A stretch of 64,000 bases of DNA from Bradyrhizobium sp. LTSP885. GTDB taxonomy: Bacteria > Pseudomonadota > Alphaproteobacteria > Rhizobiales > Xanthobacteraceae. Below the pieces are notes generated by a model. The model was given only the letters and a program-made list of their open reading frames with translations, had not been told where the DNA came from and did not search any database. Made by a program: the position numbers and the translations under genes. This document shows, piece after piece, positions 44,425 through 53,476 of the stretch (position 1 is the first letter of the stretch; each line of letters begins with the position of its first letter). Where the stretch lies: positions 148,033 through 212,032 of the forward strand of contig NZ_JYMT01000002.1 in NCBI RefSeq assembly GCF_000938305.1, in the 5' to 3' direction.

Positions 44425-44501
44425 GCTGATATCCGCGCCACAACACGATCGCCTGCTCTATAGCATGGCGGCGATCGGTCGCGGGAAGCGGAGAGGCCGC
44501 C

Positions 44502-44604
44502 AGAGCGTTTTCCAGCGAAGTGGCCGCCGGTTCGTGTGAGGAAAACGCGTCAAAACAAAAATCCAGAGCCCGTTCCGATTCCATCGGAACGGAAAGGGCT
44601 CTAG
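44502..44604. repeat. Dispersed repeat with hairpin, overlapping the 3' end of the RHH gene
   Basis: Sequence AGAGCGTTTTCCAGCGAAG... through AAAACGCGTCAAAACAAAA to a hairpin (CCGTTCCGAT/ATCGGAACGG, 44570-44592, inside AGAGCC...GGGCTCT). I recognise this as a repeat abundant in Bradyrhizobiaceae genomes. The stop codon of the RHH gene (44601-44603) falls inside its closing CTAG. The hairpin may also terminate transcription. Confidence 0.65.
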
Positions 44605-44873
44605 GCCTGCTGACGCGTATCGACGGGCTGCAGCCTTGCTTCCGGCACGGCCGGTGTGGCGCGCGAGCGGAAATAGTCCAGCACGAAGAGGCGGATTGCG
44701 GAGGAGAGATTGCCCTGCTGGCGATTGCTGTCGATCTCGCCGACCAGTTCCGACAGCGTCATGTTTCGCAGACCGGAAATCTCTTTCATGCCGTTCCAGA
44801 ACGCCTCTTCAAGGCTGACGCTGGTCTTGTGTCCGGCGACGACAATCGAACGTTTGACGACGGGAGATTTCAT
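44601..44873 (-). CDS. Ribbon-helix-helix domain protein
   Basis: 90 residues. The core KRSIVVAGHKTSVSLEEAFWNGMKEISGLRNMTLSELVGEID (about 7-49) fits the RHH_4 family: an N-terminal beta strand and two helices that bind DNA as a dimer. The last 20 residues are Pro/Arg/Gln-rich and run into a dispersed repeat. Its start overlaps the DUF4169 stop by four bases, a pair conserved in alphaproteobacteria. Target genes are unknown. Confidence 0.85.
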   Translation of the reverse strand: MKSPVVKRSIVVAGHKTSVSLEEAFWNGMKEISGLRNMTLSELVGEIDSNRQQGNLSSAIRLFVLDYFRSRATPAVPEARLQPVDTRQQA

Positions 44874-45058
44874 GATGCGTCTCCACCGTCGATGCGATGT
44901 TGCTCAAGCTGACGAGCGTTGTGCTCGGCGAGATGTTCATCGCGCGCGCGTTCAGACTTGGTGCGACCAAATAGCGCACGATTTGTTTCGGCCTGCTTCG
45001 CCACTTGTTCGCGCTCGCCCCGCTTCTTGAATCGTTTCAGATTGACCACGTCGCCCAT
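44870..45058 (-). CDS. DUF4169 small basic protein
   Basis: 62 residues beginning MGDVVNLKRFKKRGERE, matching the DUF4169 family: a short, highly charged, helical protein. It is translationally coupled to the RHH gene (ATGA overlap). The role is unknown; the fixed pairing suggests they act together. Confidence 0.85.
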   Translation of the reverse strand: MGDVVNLKRFKKRGEREQVAKQAETNRALFGRTKSERARDEHLAEHNARQLEQHRIDGGDAS

Positions 45059-45338
45059 GCTCGTCCCTCATCGTCCCCTTATACGAATTGGTGATGCATC
45101 GTGACGAACGCAAGAGTGGTCGCGCTGCGCGCCTGGCTCGATATCCATCCAGAATCCCCGTTTGATGCCTCGTGATAGCATCAAAGAATCAGTTTCGCTC
45201 TGCGAAAACTTGACATCTGTCTTGCTGTAACATGCGTCAGCGCGGAGCCGATAGATGACCGGCCTTAGTCTTTAGGCGTTATGATCTATAATTATATCAC
45301 GCAGGTTGTCTGCAATTGTCCGGACAATGATCATGCAC

Positions 45339-46778
45339 TCAGCCGGGGTGTGTCATTTTGTCCGGCTGCACGAGCCGATCGAATTCATCTGCAGATACAA
45401 AGCCGAGCCGCAAAGCTTCTTCCTTCAGCGTCGTTCCGCGCGCATGCGCAGCCTTGGCGACCTTGGCCGCATTGTCGTAGCCGATCTTCGGCGCGAGCGC
45501 CGTCACCAGCATCAGCGAGCGCTGCATCAACTCGCTGATGCGCTTTTCGTCGGCGCGTATGCCGACAACGCAATGCTCGGTGAACGAGCGGACGACATCG
45601 GCCAGCAGTTGAATGGAATTCATCATACAATATGCCAAAACGGGCTTGTACACGTTGAGCTCGAAATGACCCTGGCTGCCGGCGATCGTGATCGCAGTCT
45701 CGTTGCCGAACACCTGGCAGCAAACCATGGTCACCGCCTCGCATTGGGTCGGGTTGACCTTGCCCGGCATGATCGACGAGCCCGGCTCGTTCTCGGGCAG
45801 GATCAGCTCGCCGAGGCCCGAGCGCGGACCGGATCCGAGGAAGCGGATGTCGTTGGCGATCTTGAACAGACCGGTCGCCACCGAATTGATCACACCGTGA
45901 ACCAGCACATAGGCGTCGTTCGAGGCCAAGGCCTCGAATTTGTTCTCGGCGCTGGTGAACGGCAGCCTGGTGATCTTGGCGACGTGCCTGGCAAAGGTCT
46001 TGGCGAATCTCGGCTTCGAGTTGAGGCCAGTGCCGACCGCGGTGCCGCCCTGCGCCAGCGGAAACAGATCCTTCACCGCCACCCGCAGCCGTGCGATGCC
46101 GCTCCCGACCTGCGCGGCGTAGCCCGAGAATTCCTGGCCGAGCGTCAGCGGCGTTGCATCCTGGGTGTGGGTGCGTCCGATCTTGACGATCCTAGCGAAC
46201 GCCTTCTCCTTCTTGCGCAGCTCGCGATGCAGTTCGGTCAGCGCCGGAATCAGATCGGCGATGATCCGCGTCGCCGCCGCGATATGCATTGCGGTCGGGA
46301 ATGAATCATTCGACGACTGGCTCATGTTGACATGGTCGTTCGGATGGATCGGCTTCTTGGCGCCTAGCTCGCCGCCGAGCGTCTGGTTGGCGCGATGGGC
46401 GATCACCTCGTTGAGGTTCATGTTGGTCTGGGTGCCGGAGCCGGTCTGCCAGACCACCAGCGGGAAATGATCGTCGAGCTTGCCATCGATCACCTCCTTG
46501 GCGGCGCGAACGATCGCGCCGGTGCGGCGTGCGTCGAGCAGGCCGAGATCGCGATTGGTCTCTGCGGCCGCGAGCTTGACGATGCCAAGTGCGTGAACGA
46601 TCGCGATCGGCATCCGGTCATGGCCGATCTTGAAATTCTGCCGCGAGCGTTCGGTCTGCGCGCCCCAGTAACGGTCGGTGGGCACGTCGATCGGACCGAA
46701 ACTGTCGGTTTCGCTGCGGGTGGTGGTTTTGGCAGTCGTTTTGGCGGTTGTTTTGGAACGTGTCGTTGATCGAGCCAT
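45339..46778 (-). CDS. fumC: Class II fumarate hydratase
   Basis: 479 residues. Converts fumarate to L-malate in the TCA cycle without an iron-sulfur cluster. The signature [16 protein letters not shown] (about 325-340) contains the catalytic Ser loop; [18 protein letters not shown] and [19 protein letters not shown] are the other substrate-binding regions. Residues 1-25 form an unusual Thr/Lys/Arg-rich extension ([19 protein letters not shown]) before the normal start [19 protein letters not shown]; a shorter start is not evident, so the tail seems real. A 280-base gap with no gene (45059-45338) lies downstream. Confidence 0.95.
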   Translation of the reverse strand: MARSTTRSKTTAKTTAKTTTRSETDSFGPIDVPTDRYWGAQTERSRQNFKIGHDRMPIAIVHALGIVKLAAAETNRDLGLLDARRTGAIVRAAKEVIDGKLDDHFPLVVWQTGSGTQTNMNLNEVIAHRANQTLGGELGAKKPIHPNDHVNMSQSSNDSFPTAMHIAAATRIIADLIPALTELHRELRKKEKAFARIVKIGRTHTQDATPLTLGQEFSGYAAQVGSGIARLRVAVKDLFPLAQGGTAVGTGLNSKPRFAKTFARHVAKITRLPFTSAENKFEALASNDAYVLVHGVINSVATGLFKIANDIRFLGSGPRSGLGELILPENEPGSSIMPGKVNPTQCEAVTMVCCQVFGNETAITIAGSQGHFELNVYKPVLAYCMMNSIQLLADVVRSFTEHCVVGIRADEKRISELMQRSLMLVTALAPKIGYDNAAKVAKAAHARGTTLKEEALRLGFVSADEFDRLVQPDKMTHPG

Positions 46779-46943
46779 GGATGGTTTCCGTGCGTCACAA
46801 GAGCGTGATCCCGCAATGGGCCGGTCGTCGCGCGAAAGCTCATGCTCATGCAGAAGATAGTCCGGGATGACGATCTGTCATCCCGATCTTCGCAAGCACC
46901 CTACAAGGTCGAGGTTTGATCTGCGCTTAGATTATTTCTTGGA

Positions 46944-47474
46944 TTATTTCTTGCGGAAACGATCGAGCCGCACCACTTCGGCGCCTTCGCTGGGCTTCGC
47001 CGGCTCGTCGTCGGTCTCGGCGGCCCTGGTCTCGGCCGCTGCCCGGAGCGGGGTCGCGGGGAGGGAGGTGGCCGCAGATGCAGCCGGCACTCTGGCCGGG
47101 GACTCTTCGACCGCTGCGTCCGACACATCGAACAGCAGATCGAACGGCGCGGACGGATCGAGGAAGCGCGTGACCGAGGCGAACGGCACGGTCAGGCGCT
47201 CGGGAATTCCGCCGAACGACAGGCCGACCTCGAACCGTTCCTCCGTCACCACCAGGTCCCAGAACTGGTGCTGCAGGATGACGGTCATTTCCTCCGGATA
47301 TTGCGCCAGCAGCCGCGGCGAGATCTTCACGCCGTCGGCGGTCGACAGGAAGGTGATGTAAAAATGGTGCTCGCCCGGCAGGCCGTGTTCGGCGGCGTCG
47401 GTCAGAACCCGGCGCAGCACCCCGCGCAGCGCGTCCCGCGCCAGCACGTCATATCGGATGTGATCGGTCGCCAT
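46944..47474 (-). CDS. sspB: SspB-family ClpXP adaptor
   Basis: 176 residues of the alphaproteobacterial SspB type. The beta-rich substrate-binding domain (about 1-115) has HFYITFLSTADGVKISPRLLAQYPEEMTVILQHQFWDLVV and FEVGLSFGGIPERLTVPFASVTRFLDPS. A disordered Ala/Glu/Pro linker follows, and the C-terminal tail AEVVRLDRFRKK would dock on the ClpX N-domain. SspB delivers ssrA-tagged, stalled-ribosome proteins to ClpXP. It lies about 160 bases downstream of the tmRNA gene on the same strand, so tag-maker and tag-reader are neighbours. Confidence 0.93.
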   Translation of the reverse strand: MATDHIRYDVLARDALRGVLRRVLTDAAEHGLPGEHHFYITFLSTADGVKISPRLLAQYPEEMTVILQHQFWDLVVTEERFEVGLSFGGIPERLTVPFASVTRFLDPSAPFDLLFDVSDAAVEESPARVPAASAATSLPATPLRAAAETRAAETDDEPAKPSEGAEVVRLDRFRKK

Positions 47475-47639
47475 GGTGATCCTGTCGCTTTCGAAAATAG
47501 TGCCTGGCTCGGCGGCGCCGGACCGCCCGACTCGCCCCTTTGAGCCATGCTACCCTGCCGGGAGCCGGAAATCAGCAGGGGCGGCGCCGGAAATGTGGGC
47601 GGGAAGCGCCGGGTCTGGAATCCGGGTCTGGAATGAAGT

Positions 47640-47995
47640 GGAGGCTTCTGTTGCCAGGTGCCTCCGAACCCCGCCTAACGGAGCTTAACCCGTTAGGACT
47701 TTAAGTGTGGTCTTTCAAACTGCGTTACGCAGCCTGAGCAACCGGAGCAAAGTTGTCGTTGGCAACTATTGCATTAGCCCGATAACGGCGGAACCATACC
47801 GAGAAAAAACACGCCCTTTACGCCCTCGTCGATCCTATTTCGCCCCCGCCGAAAGCCACCCCATGATCGGTCGGTCAGGATGGGTTTTGGTGGAGGCGCC
47901 GGGTACCGCCCCCGGGTCCGAATGGTTTATTGCGACGGCCATTTATTTCCATAGCCGGCGAACCGGCACCCCCAATATAGGCGGCAACGCTGGAG
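47640..47995 (-). ncRNA. ssrA: Two-piece, circularly permuted tmRNA (alphaproteobacterial type)
   Basis: Minus strand. The acceptor piece comes first and ends GGCGCCTCCACCA, with the terminal CCA at 47890-47888. A 40-base spacer (47887-47848) is removed, and the coding piece begins GGGGGCGAAATAGGATCGACG at 47847. GGGGGCG pairs with CGCCUCC and includes the G3-U70 pair needed for alanyl-tRNA synthetase. The tag frame at 47763-47725 encodes ANDNFAPVAQAA and a TAA stop. A GGAGGC/GCCTCC hairpin at 47640-47665 marks the 3' region. The outer ends are approximate. tmRNA rescues stalled ribosomes and tags the nascent chain for ClpXP. Confidence 0.93.
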
Positions 47996-48083
47996 AAAAA
48001 TAGAGCCGATTCAGGGCTCTTGAGGTGTGAAAACACGCCGATTTGGGTTGGTCTGCGTCGTGCGGTCGTCCTAGATTTTGTTT

Positions 48084-48695
48084 ATGCCTCCGGATTCGCA
48101 GCCGGTTGCCGTCCCGGCGCCGGACGTTCCCCCGTCATCTTCGCCCAGCCAGCCCGGCCTGTCCGAGCTGTTTTTTGCCTTTGCCAAGATGTCGCTGGCC
48201 GGCTTCGGCGGGGTACTGGTCTGGGCCCGGCGGGGCATTGTCGAGCAGCACCGCTGGATGACGGCGGAGGAGTTCAACGAGACCTTCGCGCTCTGCCACT
48301 TCCTGCCGGGGCCGAATATCGTCAATCTGTCGGTCGTGTTCGGCTCGCGCTTTCGCGGCATCGCCGGTGGCGTTGCTGCCTTCGCCGGCCTGGTCGGCCC
48401 GCCGATGGTGATCGCCACCATCCTCGCCGCGCTCTATGTGCGCTACGGCGAGATCGATGCGCTGCGTCGCACGCTCGCCGGCGTGTCCTGTGTCGCGGTG
48501 GGCCTCCTGCTCGCCGTCGTCTTCAAGATGATGACGCCGCTGCTCAAGCGGCGCGACGTCACGGGCCTCGTCGTCATGCTCGCGGTCTTCGTCGCGATCG
48601 GGCTGATCCGATGGCCGCTGCAGCTCGTGCTGCTGGTCGCGATCCCGCTCAGCCTTGCGATCACGATTCTGACGCGCCGCAAGGTCAAGGCATGA
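48084..48695 (+). CDS. Chromate transporter, N-terminal half protein (CHR family)
   Basis: 203 residues. After a Pro-rich N-terminus comes one CHR domain: LFFAFAKMSLAGFGGVLVWARRGIVEQHRWMTAEEFNETFALCHFLPGPNIVNLSVVFG, the typical FGG and PGPN motifs of the family. Short-chain CHR proteins work as pairs of opposite membrane topology. ATG 48084 is used; a TTG two codons earlier is possible. Its stop overlaps the start of the second half protein (ATGA). Confidence 0.9.
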   Translation: MPPDSQPVAVPAPDVPPSSSPSQPGLSELFFAFAKMSLAGFGGVLVWARRGIVEQHRWMTAEEFNETFALCHFLPGPNIVNLSVVFGSRFRGIAGGVAAFAGLVGPPMVIATILAALYVRYGEIDALRRTLAGVSCVAVGLLLAVVFKMMTPLLKRRDVTGLVVMLAVFVAIGLIRWPLQLVLLVAIPLSLAITILTRRKVKA

Positions 48696-49225
48696 GCACC
48701 GAGTCCAACCCGATCGCCATGCTGGTCTGGACCTTCGGCTTGATGTCGCTGTTTGCGGTCGGCGGCGCCAATTCGGCGATCCCCGAAATGCACCGTGCCG
48801 CGGTCGACGTGCATCACTGGATGACCGACAAGCAGTTCGCCGACGTCTTCGCGATCGCGCAGCTGTCGCCGGGACCGAACGTGCTGATCGTGACGCTGAT
48901 AGGCTACTCTGTCGCAGGCGTCACCGGTGCCTTGGCGGCAACGCTTGCGATGTGCGGTCCAACCGCGCTGCTTGCCTATTATGTGAGCCGTTTCCTCGAA
49001 CGCTCGCGTCACGCGCGCTGGCCTGCGCTCGTTCAAGCGGCACTGGTTCCGCTGTCGATCGGCCTGATGGCGGCGAGCGGGCTGATCCTGGCGCGGACAT
49101 CAGACCAAAGTTGGATCGCGGCGCTGCTCACCATTGTCGCAGCCGCGCTTGCGTTTGCGACGCGTGTCAATCCTTTCTGGCTGCTGCTTGCTGGCGGCAT
49201 TCTGGGTTTTGCTGGCGTTGTCTGA
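48692..49225 (+). CDS. Chromate transporter, C-terminal half protein (CHR family)
   Basis: 177 residues, the partner CHR domain: LVWTFGLMSLFAVGGANSAIPEMHRAAVDVHHWMTDKQFADVFAIAQLSPGPNVLIVTLIG. Membrane segments fill most of the chain. The four-base overlap with the first half implies equal synthesis and a heterodimer. CHR proteins export chromate or move related oxyanions; no chromate-resistance accessory gene is seen here. Confidence 0.9.
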   Translation: MSTESNPIAMLVWTFGLMSLFAVGGANSAIPEMHRAAVDVHHWMTDKQFADVFAIAQLSPGPNVLIVTLIGYSVAGVTGALAATLAMCGPTALLAYYVSRFLERSRHARWPALVQAALVPLSIGLMAASGLILARTSDQSWIAALLTIVAAALAFATRVNPFWLLLAGGILGFAGVV

Positions 49226-49311
49226 CGAAAATCGCTAGCAAGTCCTCAGGCCAGCATCACGAGCCATCAAATCAGAACGGGTGGGCAAGCCTGCCGTGGG
49301 GGAGTGAAATC

Positions 49312-49812
49312 ATGAGCGATACGCCGAGCGAGGCGCCGGTCAAATCCATCCTGCCAAAATGGGTCCGCGGTCCGCAGGATTTTGTCGGCGGGATCGCCTT
49401 GATGGCGATCGCCCTGTTCGCCCTGTGGGCGTCCAGCGACCTGCAGGGCATGCACGGATTTTCGTTCGGCGCCGGAACAGTGCCGCGCATGTTCGCGGTG
49501 CTGCTGTTGCTGCTGGGCGGCGTCATCGCGCTGATAGGAGTCCTCAACGACGGCCCGCAGATCGGGACTTATGCTTGGCGCGGGCCGCTCTTCGTCATGC
49601 TGTCGATCGTATTCTTTGCACTGGCGATCAGGCCGCTCGGTCTCGTCGTCTCCGCCTTCTCGTGCTTCCTGATCGCGGCGCTCGGCTCGCATGAGACGAA
49701 ATGGCTCGAGGCGATCATCGTCGGCGCCTGCCTGACGCTCGGCTGCGCGCTACTCTTTCCCTATGTGCTGGGACTGCCGATGCCGATGTTCCCGCGTTTC
49801 CTGATCCAGTGA
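49312..49812 (+). CDS. Tripartite tricarboxylate transporter small permease (TctB family)
   Basis: 166 residues with four membrane segments: DFVGGIALMAIALFALWASSDLQ, GAGTVPRMFAVLLLLLGGVIALIG, PLFVMLSIVFFALAIRPLG, AIIVGACLTLGCALLFPYVLGLPMPMFP. This is the TctB pattern. ATG 49312 follows GGGGAGTGAA. It is seven bases upstream of the TctA gene. No TctC-type periplasmic binding protein is encoded in the window. Confidence 0.88.
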   Translation: MSDTPSEAPVKSILPKWVRGPQDFVGGIALMAIALFALWASSDLQGMHGFSFGAGTVPRMFAVLLLLLGGVIALIGVLNDGPQIGTYAWRGPLFVMLSIVFFALAIRPLGLVVSAFSCFLIAALGSHETKWLEAIIVGACLTLGCALLFPYVLGLPMPMFPRFLIQ

Positions 49813-49819
49813 GGGCGTG

Positions 49820-51334
49820 ATGGACCTCTTTGCCAATCTCGCCCTCGGTTTCGGCGTCGCCCTGACCCCGATCAATCTTCTGCTGTGCCTGATCGGCGCG
49901 CTGGTCGGCACGTTGGTCGGCGTGCTGCCGGGCATCGGCACCATCGCCACGGTGGCGATGCTGCTCCCGATCACCTTCGGCCTGCCGCCGGTCGGCGCCC
50001 TGATCATGCTCGCGGGCATTTATTACGGCGCCCAATATGGCGGCTCGACCACGTCGATCCTGGTCAATATTCCCGGTGAAGCGACATCGGTCGTGACCAC
50101 GCTCGACGGCTTCCAGATGGCCAAGCAGGGCCGCGCCGGCCCGGCACTCGCGATCGCCGCGATCGGCTCGTTCTTCGCCGGCTGCGTCGCGACGGTTTTG
50201 ATCGCTGTACTAGGTGCGCCATTGACAAAACTCGCGCTGGCCTTCGGGCCTGCCGAATATTTCTCGCTGATGGTGCTGGGCCTGATCTTCGCGACGGTGT
50301 TGGCGAAGGGGTCGATCCTGAAAGCGATCGCTATGATTGTGTTCGGGCTGCTGCTGTCGATGGTCGGGTCCGACATCGAGACCGGCGCCTCGCGCATGGC
50401 GTTCAACGTTCCCGAGCTCGCCGACGGCCTCGGCTTTGCGACCGTCGCGATGGGCGTGTTTGGCTTTGCGGAAATCATCCGCAACCTCGACGCCGGCGCC
50501 GAGATGGACCGCGATCTGGTGCAGCAAAAGATCACCGGGCTGATGCCGACCAAGAAAGATTTGAAAGACTCGTTCCCTGCGATCGTGCGCGGCACGATCC
50601 TGGGGTCGATTCTCGGCATCCTGCCGGGCGGCGGCGCGGTGATCGCGTCGTTCGCGGCCTATACGTTCGAGAAGAAGATCGCCAAGGATCCGTCGCGCTT
50701 CGGCCGCGGCGCGATCGAAGGCGTGGCGGCGCCGGAAAGCGCCAACAATGCGGCGGCGCAGACCTCGTTCATCCCGCTGTTGACGCTCGGCATCCCGCCG
50801 AACGCCGTGATGGCGCTGATGGTCGGCGCGATGACCATCCATGGCATCGTACCGGGCCCGCAGGTGATGCAGAAGCAGCCAGAGCTGGTATGGGGCATGA
50901 TCGCCTCGATGTGGATCGGCAATCTGATGCTGATCGTCATCAACCTGCCGTTGGTCGGCATCTGGGTGAGGCTGTTGCGGGTGCCATACCGGCTGATGTT
51001 CCCTTCGATCGTGATCTTCTGCGCGATCGGCATCTATTCCATCAACAACGCACCGGTCGATGTCGTCCTCGCCGGCGCGTTCGGACTGCTCGGCTATTGG
51101 CTGATCAAGCACGATTTCGAGCCCGCGCCGCTGTTGCTCGGCATGGTGCTCGGACCGCTGATGGAAGAGAACCTGCGCCGGGCACTCTTGATCTCGCGCG
51201 GCGACTGGAGCGTGTTCGTCTCGCGGCCGCTGTCGGCGGTGTTGCTGGCGATCGCAGCCGGTCTGCTGGTGCTGGCGATCTTGCCGGCGCTGCGCGCCAA
51301 GCGCGACCAGGTGTTCGTGGAGTCGGAGAGCTGA
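49820..51334 (+). CDS. Tripartite tricarboxylate transporter large permease (TctA family)
   Basis: 504 residues, about 12 membrane segments. Family sequences: [86 protein letters not shown] and [26 protein letters not shown]. Uses an ion gradient to import a carboxylate delivered by a separate TctC protein, which must come from elsewhere. A strong terminator at 51381-51408 follows. Confidence 0.92.
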   Translation: MDLFANLALGFGVALTPINLLLCLIGALVGTLVGVLPGIGTIATVAMLLPITFGLPPVGALIMLAGIYYGAQYGGSTTSILVNIPGEATSVVTTLDGFQMAKQGRAGPALAIAAIGSFFAGCVATVLIAVLGAPLTKLALAFGPAEYFSLMVLGLIFATVLAKGSILKAIAMIVFGLLLSMVGSDIETGASRMAFNVPELADGLGFATVAMGVFGFAEIIRNLDAGAEMDRDLVQQKITGLMPTKKDLKDSFPAIVRGTILGSILGILPGGGAVIASFAAYTFEKKIAKDPSRFGRGAIEGVAAPESANNAAAQTSFIPLLTLGIPPNAVMALMVGAMTIHGIVPGPQVMQKQPELVWGMIASMWIGNLMLIVINLPLVGIWVRLLRVPYRLMFPSIVIFCAIGIYSINNAPVDVVLAGAFGLLGYWLIKHDFEPAPLLLGMVLGPLMEENLRRALLISRGDWSVFVSRPLSAVLLAIAAGLLVLAILPALRAKRDQVFVESES

Positions 51335-51380
51335 TCGCGCGGCGGTCGGCAAGTTAAGCAACGTAATCAAGTGGATAGGC

Positions 51381-51408
51381 AAGGGGCGGAACGCCAGTTC
51401 CGCCCCTT
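51381..51408 (+). terminator. Terminator after tctA
   Basis: A perfect 12-bp stem AAGGGGCGGAAC/GTTCCGCCCCTT with a 4-base loop, followed by GTTGTTTGCG. It separates the TctBA operon from thyA. Confidence 0.75.
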
Positions 51409-51530
51409 GTTGTTTGCGATTCCGTGATCATTTTTCGGGGTATAATCAGCGCAATCAACCGAATCGGCGTGTCGACCGGCGGCCCAGGCCGCTAAATTGG
51501 CAAACTCCGACAAACCCCGAAGCCAGCGCC

Positions 51531-52325
51531 ATGAACCAGTATCACGATCTGCTCGAACGCATCCTCGCCGACGGCGCCGAGAAACAGGACCGTACCGGCA
51601 CCGGCACGCTGTCGATCTTCGGCCACCAGATGCGCTTCAATTTGTCGGCCGGATTCCCGATGCTGACCACCAAGCGGCTGCCGCTGAAGGCAATCGTGCA
51701 CGAGTTGTTGTGGTTCCTCGCCGGCGACACCAACATCAAATATCTCAACGACAACGGCGTCACGATCTGGGACGAGTGGGCCGACGCTAATGGCGATCTC
51801 GGCCCGGTCTACGGCTCGCAATGGCGATCATGGCCCGCGCCTGACGGCCGCAGCATCGACCAGATCGCCAACGTTATTGAGATGATCAAGCGCAACCCGG
51901 ATTCGCGGCGGCTGATCGTCAGCGCCTGGAACCCGGCTGAGGTCGACAAGATGGCGCTGCCGCCGTGCCACTGCCTGTTCCAGTTCTATGTCGCGAACGG
52001 CAAATTGTCATGCCAGCTCTATCAGCGCTCCGGCGACGTGTTCCTCGGCGTGCCCTTCAACATCGCCTCCTATGCGCTGCTGACGATGATGGTGGCGCAG
52101 GTGACGGGGCTGAAGCCCGGCGACTTCGTGCACTCGCTCGGCGATACGCATCTCTATTCGAACCATCTCGAGCAGGCACGCCTGCAACTGACCCGGCCGA
52201 CGCGGCCGCTGCCGACCATGTCGATCAATCCGGATGTGAAGGACATCTTCGCGTTCCGCTACGAGGATTTCAAACTCGAAGGCTACGATCCGCATCCGCA
52301 TATCAAGGCAGCCGTCGCGGTATGA
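51531..52325 (+). CDS. thyA: Thymidylate synthase
   Basis: 264 residues, the E. coli ThyA length. Makes dTMP from dUMP with methylene-tetrahydrofolate, leaving dihydrofolate. Motifs: [47 protein letters not shown], the nucleophile Cys in [14 protein letters not shown], and the dUMP-binding [23 protein letters not shown] at 51531; the frame is open 39 codons upstream but that part lacks family similarity. folA, which recycles the dihydrofolate, is two genes downstream. Confidence 0.97.
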   Translation: MNQYHDLLERILADGAEKQDRTGTGTLSIFGHQMRFNLSAGFPMLTTKRLPLKAIVHELLWFLAGDTNIKYLNDNGVTIWDEWADANGDLGPVYGSQWRSWPAPDGRSIDQIANVIEMIKRNPDSRRLIVSAWNPAEVDKMALPPCHCLFQFYVANGKLSCQLYQRSGDVFLGVPFNIASYALLTMMVAQVTGLKPGDFVHSLGDTHLYSNHLEQARLQLTRPTRPLPTMSINPDVKDIFAFRYEDFKLEGYDPHPHIKAAVAV

Positions 52326-52332
52326 GCGATTG

Positions 52333-52818
52333 ATGTCTCTCACCATCCGCCGCGCGCGGCCCGATGAGGCCGGACTGGTGTTCTCGCTGGTCCGCGAACT
52401 CGCCGAATACGAAAAGCTCTCGCACGAGGTTCACGCCAGCGAGGCCGACATCGCCGACGCGTTGTTCGGCACCAACTCGCGGCTGTTCTGCGATATCGCC
52501 GAGTGGAACGGCGAGCCCGCCGGCTTTGCGGTGTGGTTCGTCAACTTCTCCACCTTCGCAGGGAGCCACGGCATCTATCTCGAGGATCTGTTCGTGCGCC
52601 CGGCGCTGCGCGGCAACGGCATCGGCAGGGCATTGCTCATGCACCTCGCCAAGCATTGCCTCGCCAACCGCTGGTCGCGCCTGCAATGGGCGGTGCTCGA
52701 CTGGAACGCGCCGTCGATCGCGTTCTACAAATCGCTCGGCGCCGAGCTGATGGACGAATGGACGATCTGCCGCGTCTCCGGTGCGGCGCTCACGGCGCTG
52801 TCGGAAGGAGCGCGCTGA
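52333..52818 (+). CDS. GNAT-family N-acetyltransferase
   Basis: 161 residues. Acetyl-CoA-binding motif A reads LFVRPALRGNGIGRALLMHLAKHCL (about 86-110), the R/QxxGxG/A signature. The strand WAVLDWNAPSIAFYKSLGAELMDEW is typical of the diamine/phosphinothricin acetyltransferase branch. Substrate unknown. It starts seven bases after thyA, and its final TGA overlaps the ATG of folA, so the three are one transcript. Confidence 0.9.
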   Translation: MSLTIRRARPDEAGLVFSLVRELAEYEKLSHEVHASEADIADALFGTNSRLFCDIAEWNGEPAGFAVWFVNFSTFAGSHGIYLEDLFVRPALRGNGIGRALLMHLAKHCLANRWSRLQWAVLDWNAPSIAFYKSLGAELMDEWTICRVSGAALTALSEGAR

Positions 52819-53330
52819 TGGAGATCGTGCTGATCGTCGCAGCCGCCGAAAATGGCGTGATCGGGCGCGACAATACGATTCCGTGGCGGCTGAAATCCGA
52901 CCAGCAGCGCTTCAAGGCGATGACCTTGAACAAGCCTATCGTGATGGGACGAAAGACCTTTGAATCCTTGCGCAGGCCGCTTCCCGGACGAACCAACATC
53001 GTCGTGACGCGCGACGCGAACTACACGGCACGCGGCGCGGTCGTCACGACATCGTTCGAAAATGCCCGTGCGGTCGCGCATGGCGACGCGTTGCGGCGTT
53101 TGGCCACCGAGATTGCAGTGATCGGCGGTGCGCAGATCTACGCGCAATGGATGGATGTGGCCGATCGGCTCGAAATCACCGAAGTCCATGCCAGGCCCGA
53201 GGGCGACACGCGCCTTGCCACAATTGATGCGAAGGACTGGGAAGAGATCGCGCGGGTGCGAAATCCGGCCGGCGAGGGCGACAGTGCCGACTTCTCCTAT
53301 GTGACATATCGTCGGCGCAGCCAACGTTAA
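52818..53330 (+). CDS. folA: Dihydrofolate reductase
   Basis: 170 residues. NADPH-dependent reduction of dihydrofolate to tetrahydrofolate, target of trimethoprim. Conserved parts: IVLIVAAAENGVIGRDNTIPWRLKSDQQRFKAMT (substrate Asp in KSDQ), PIVMGRKTFESLRRPLPGRTNIVVTRD (NADPH), and IAVIGGAQIYAQWMDVADRLEITEVH. ATG at 52818 overlaps the GNAT stop. Functionally linked to thyA. Confidence 0.96.
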   Translation: MEIVLIVAAAENGVIGRDNTIPWRLKSDQQRFKAMTLNKPIVMGRKTFESLRRPLPGRTNIVVTRDANYTARGAVVTTSFENARAVAHGDALRRLATEIAVIGGAQIYAQWMDVADRLEITEVHARPEGDTRLATIDAKDWEEIARVRNPAGEGDSADFSYVTYRRRSQR

Positions 53331-53476
53331 CCAATGTTTGCATTGACAATTTTGCCCCGGCGCATAGCTCGTGCGGCTAGGAAGCTTGCGTTGTAAGGGC
53401 CTCGACGGTCCCCTATAACCGGGCCGGACATTCGAGCCCGGACCGTTCCGGTCGAGGCTTGCCTAGGAGATGTTTG

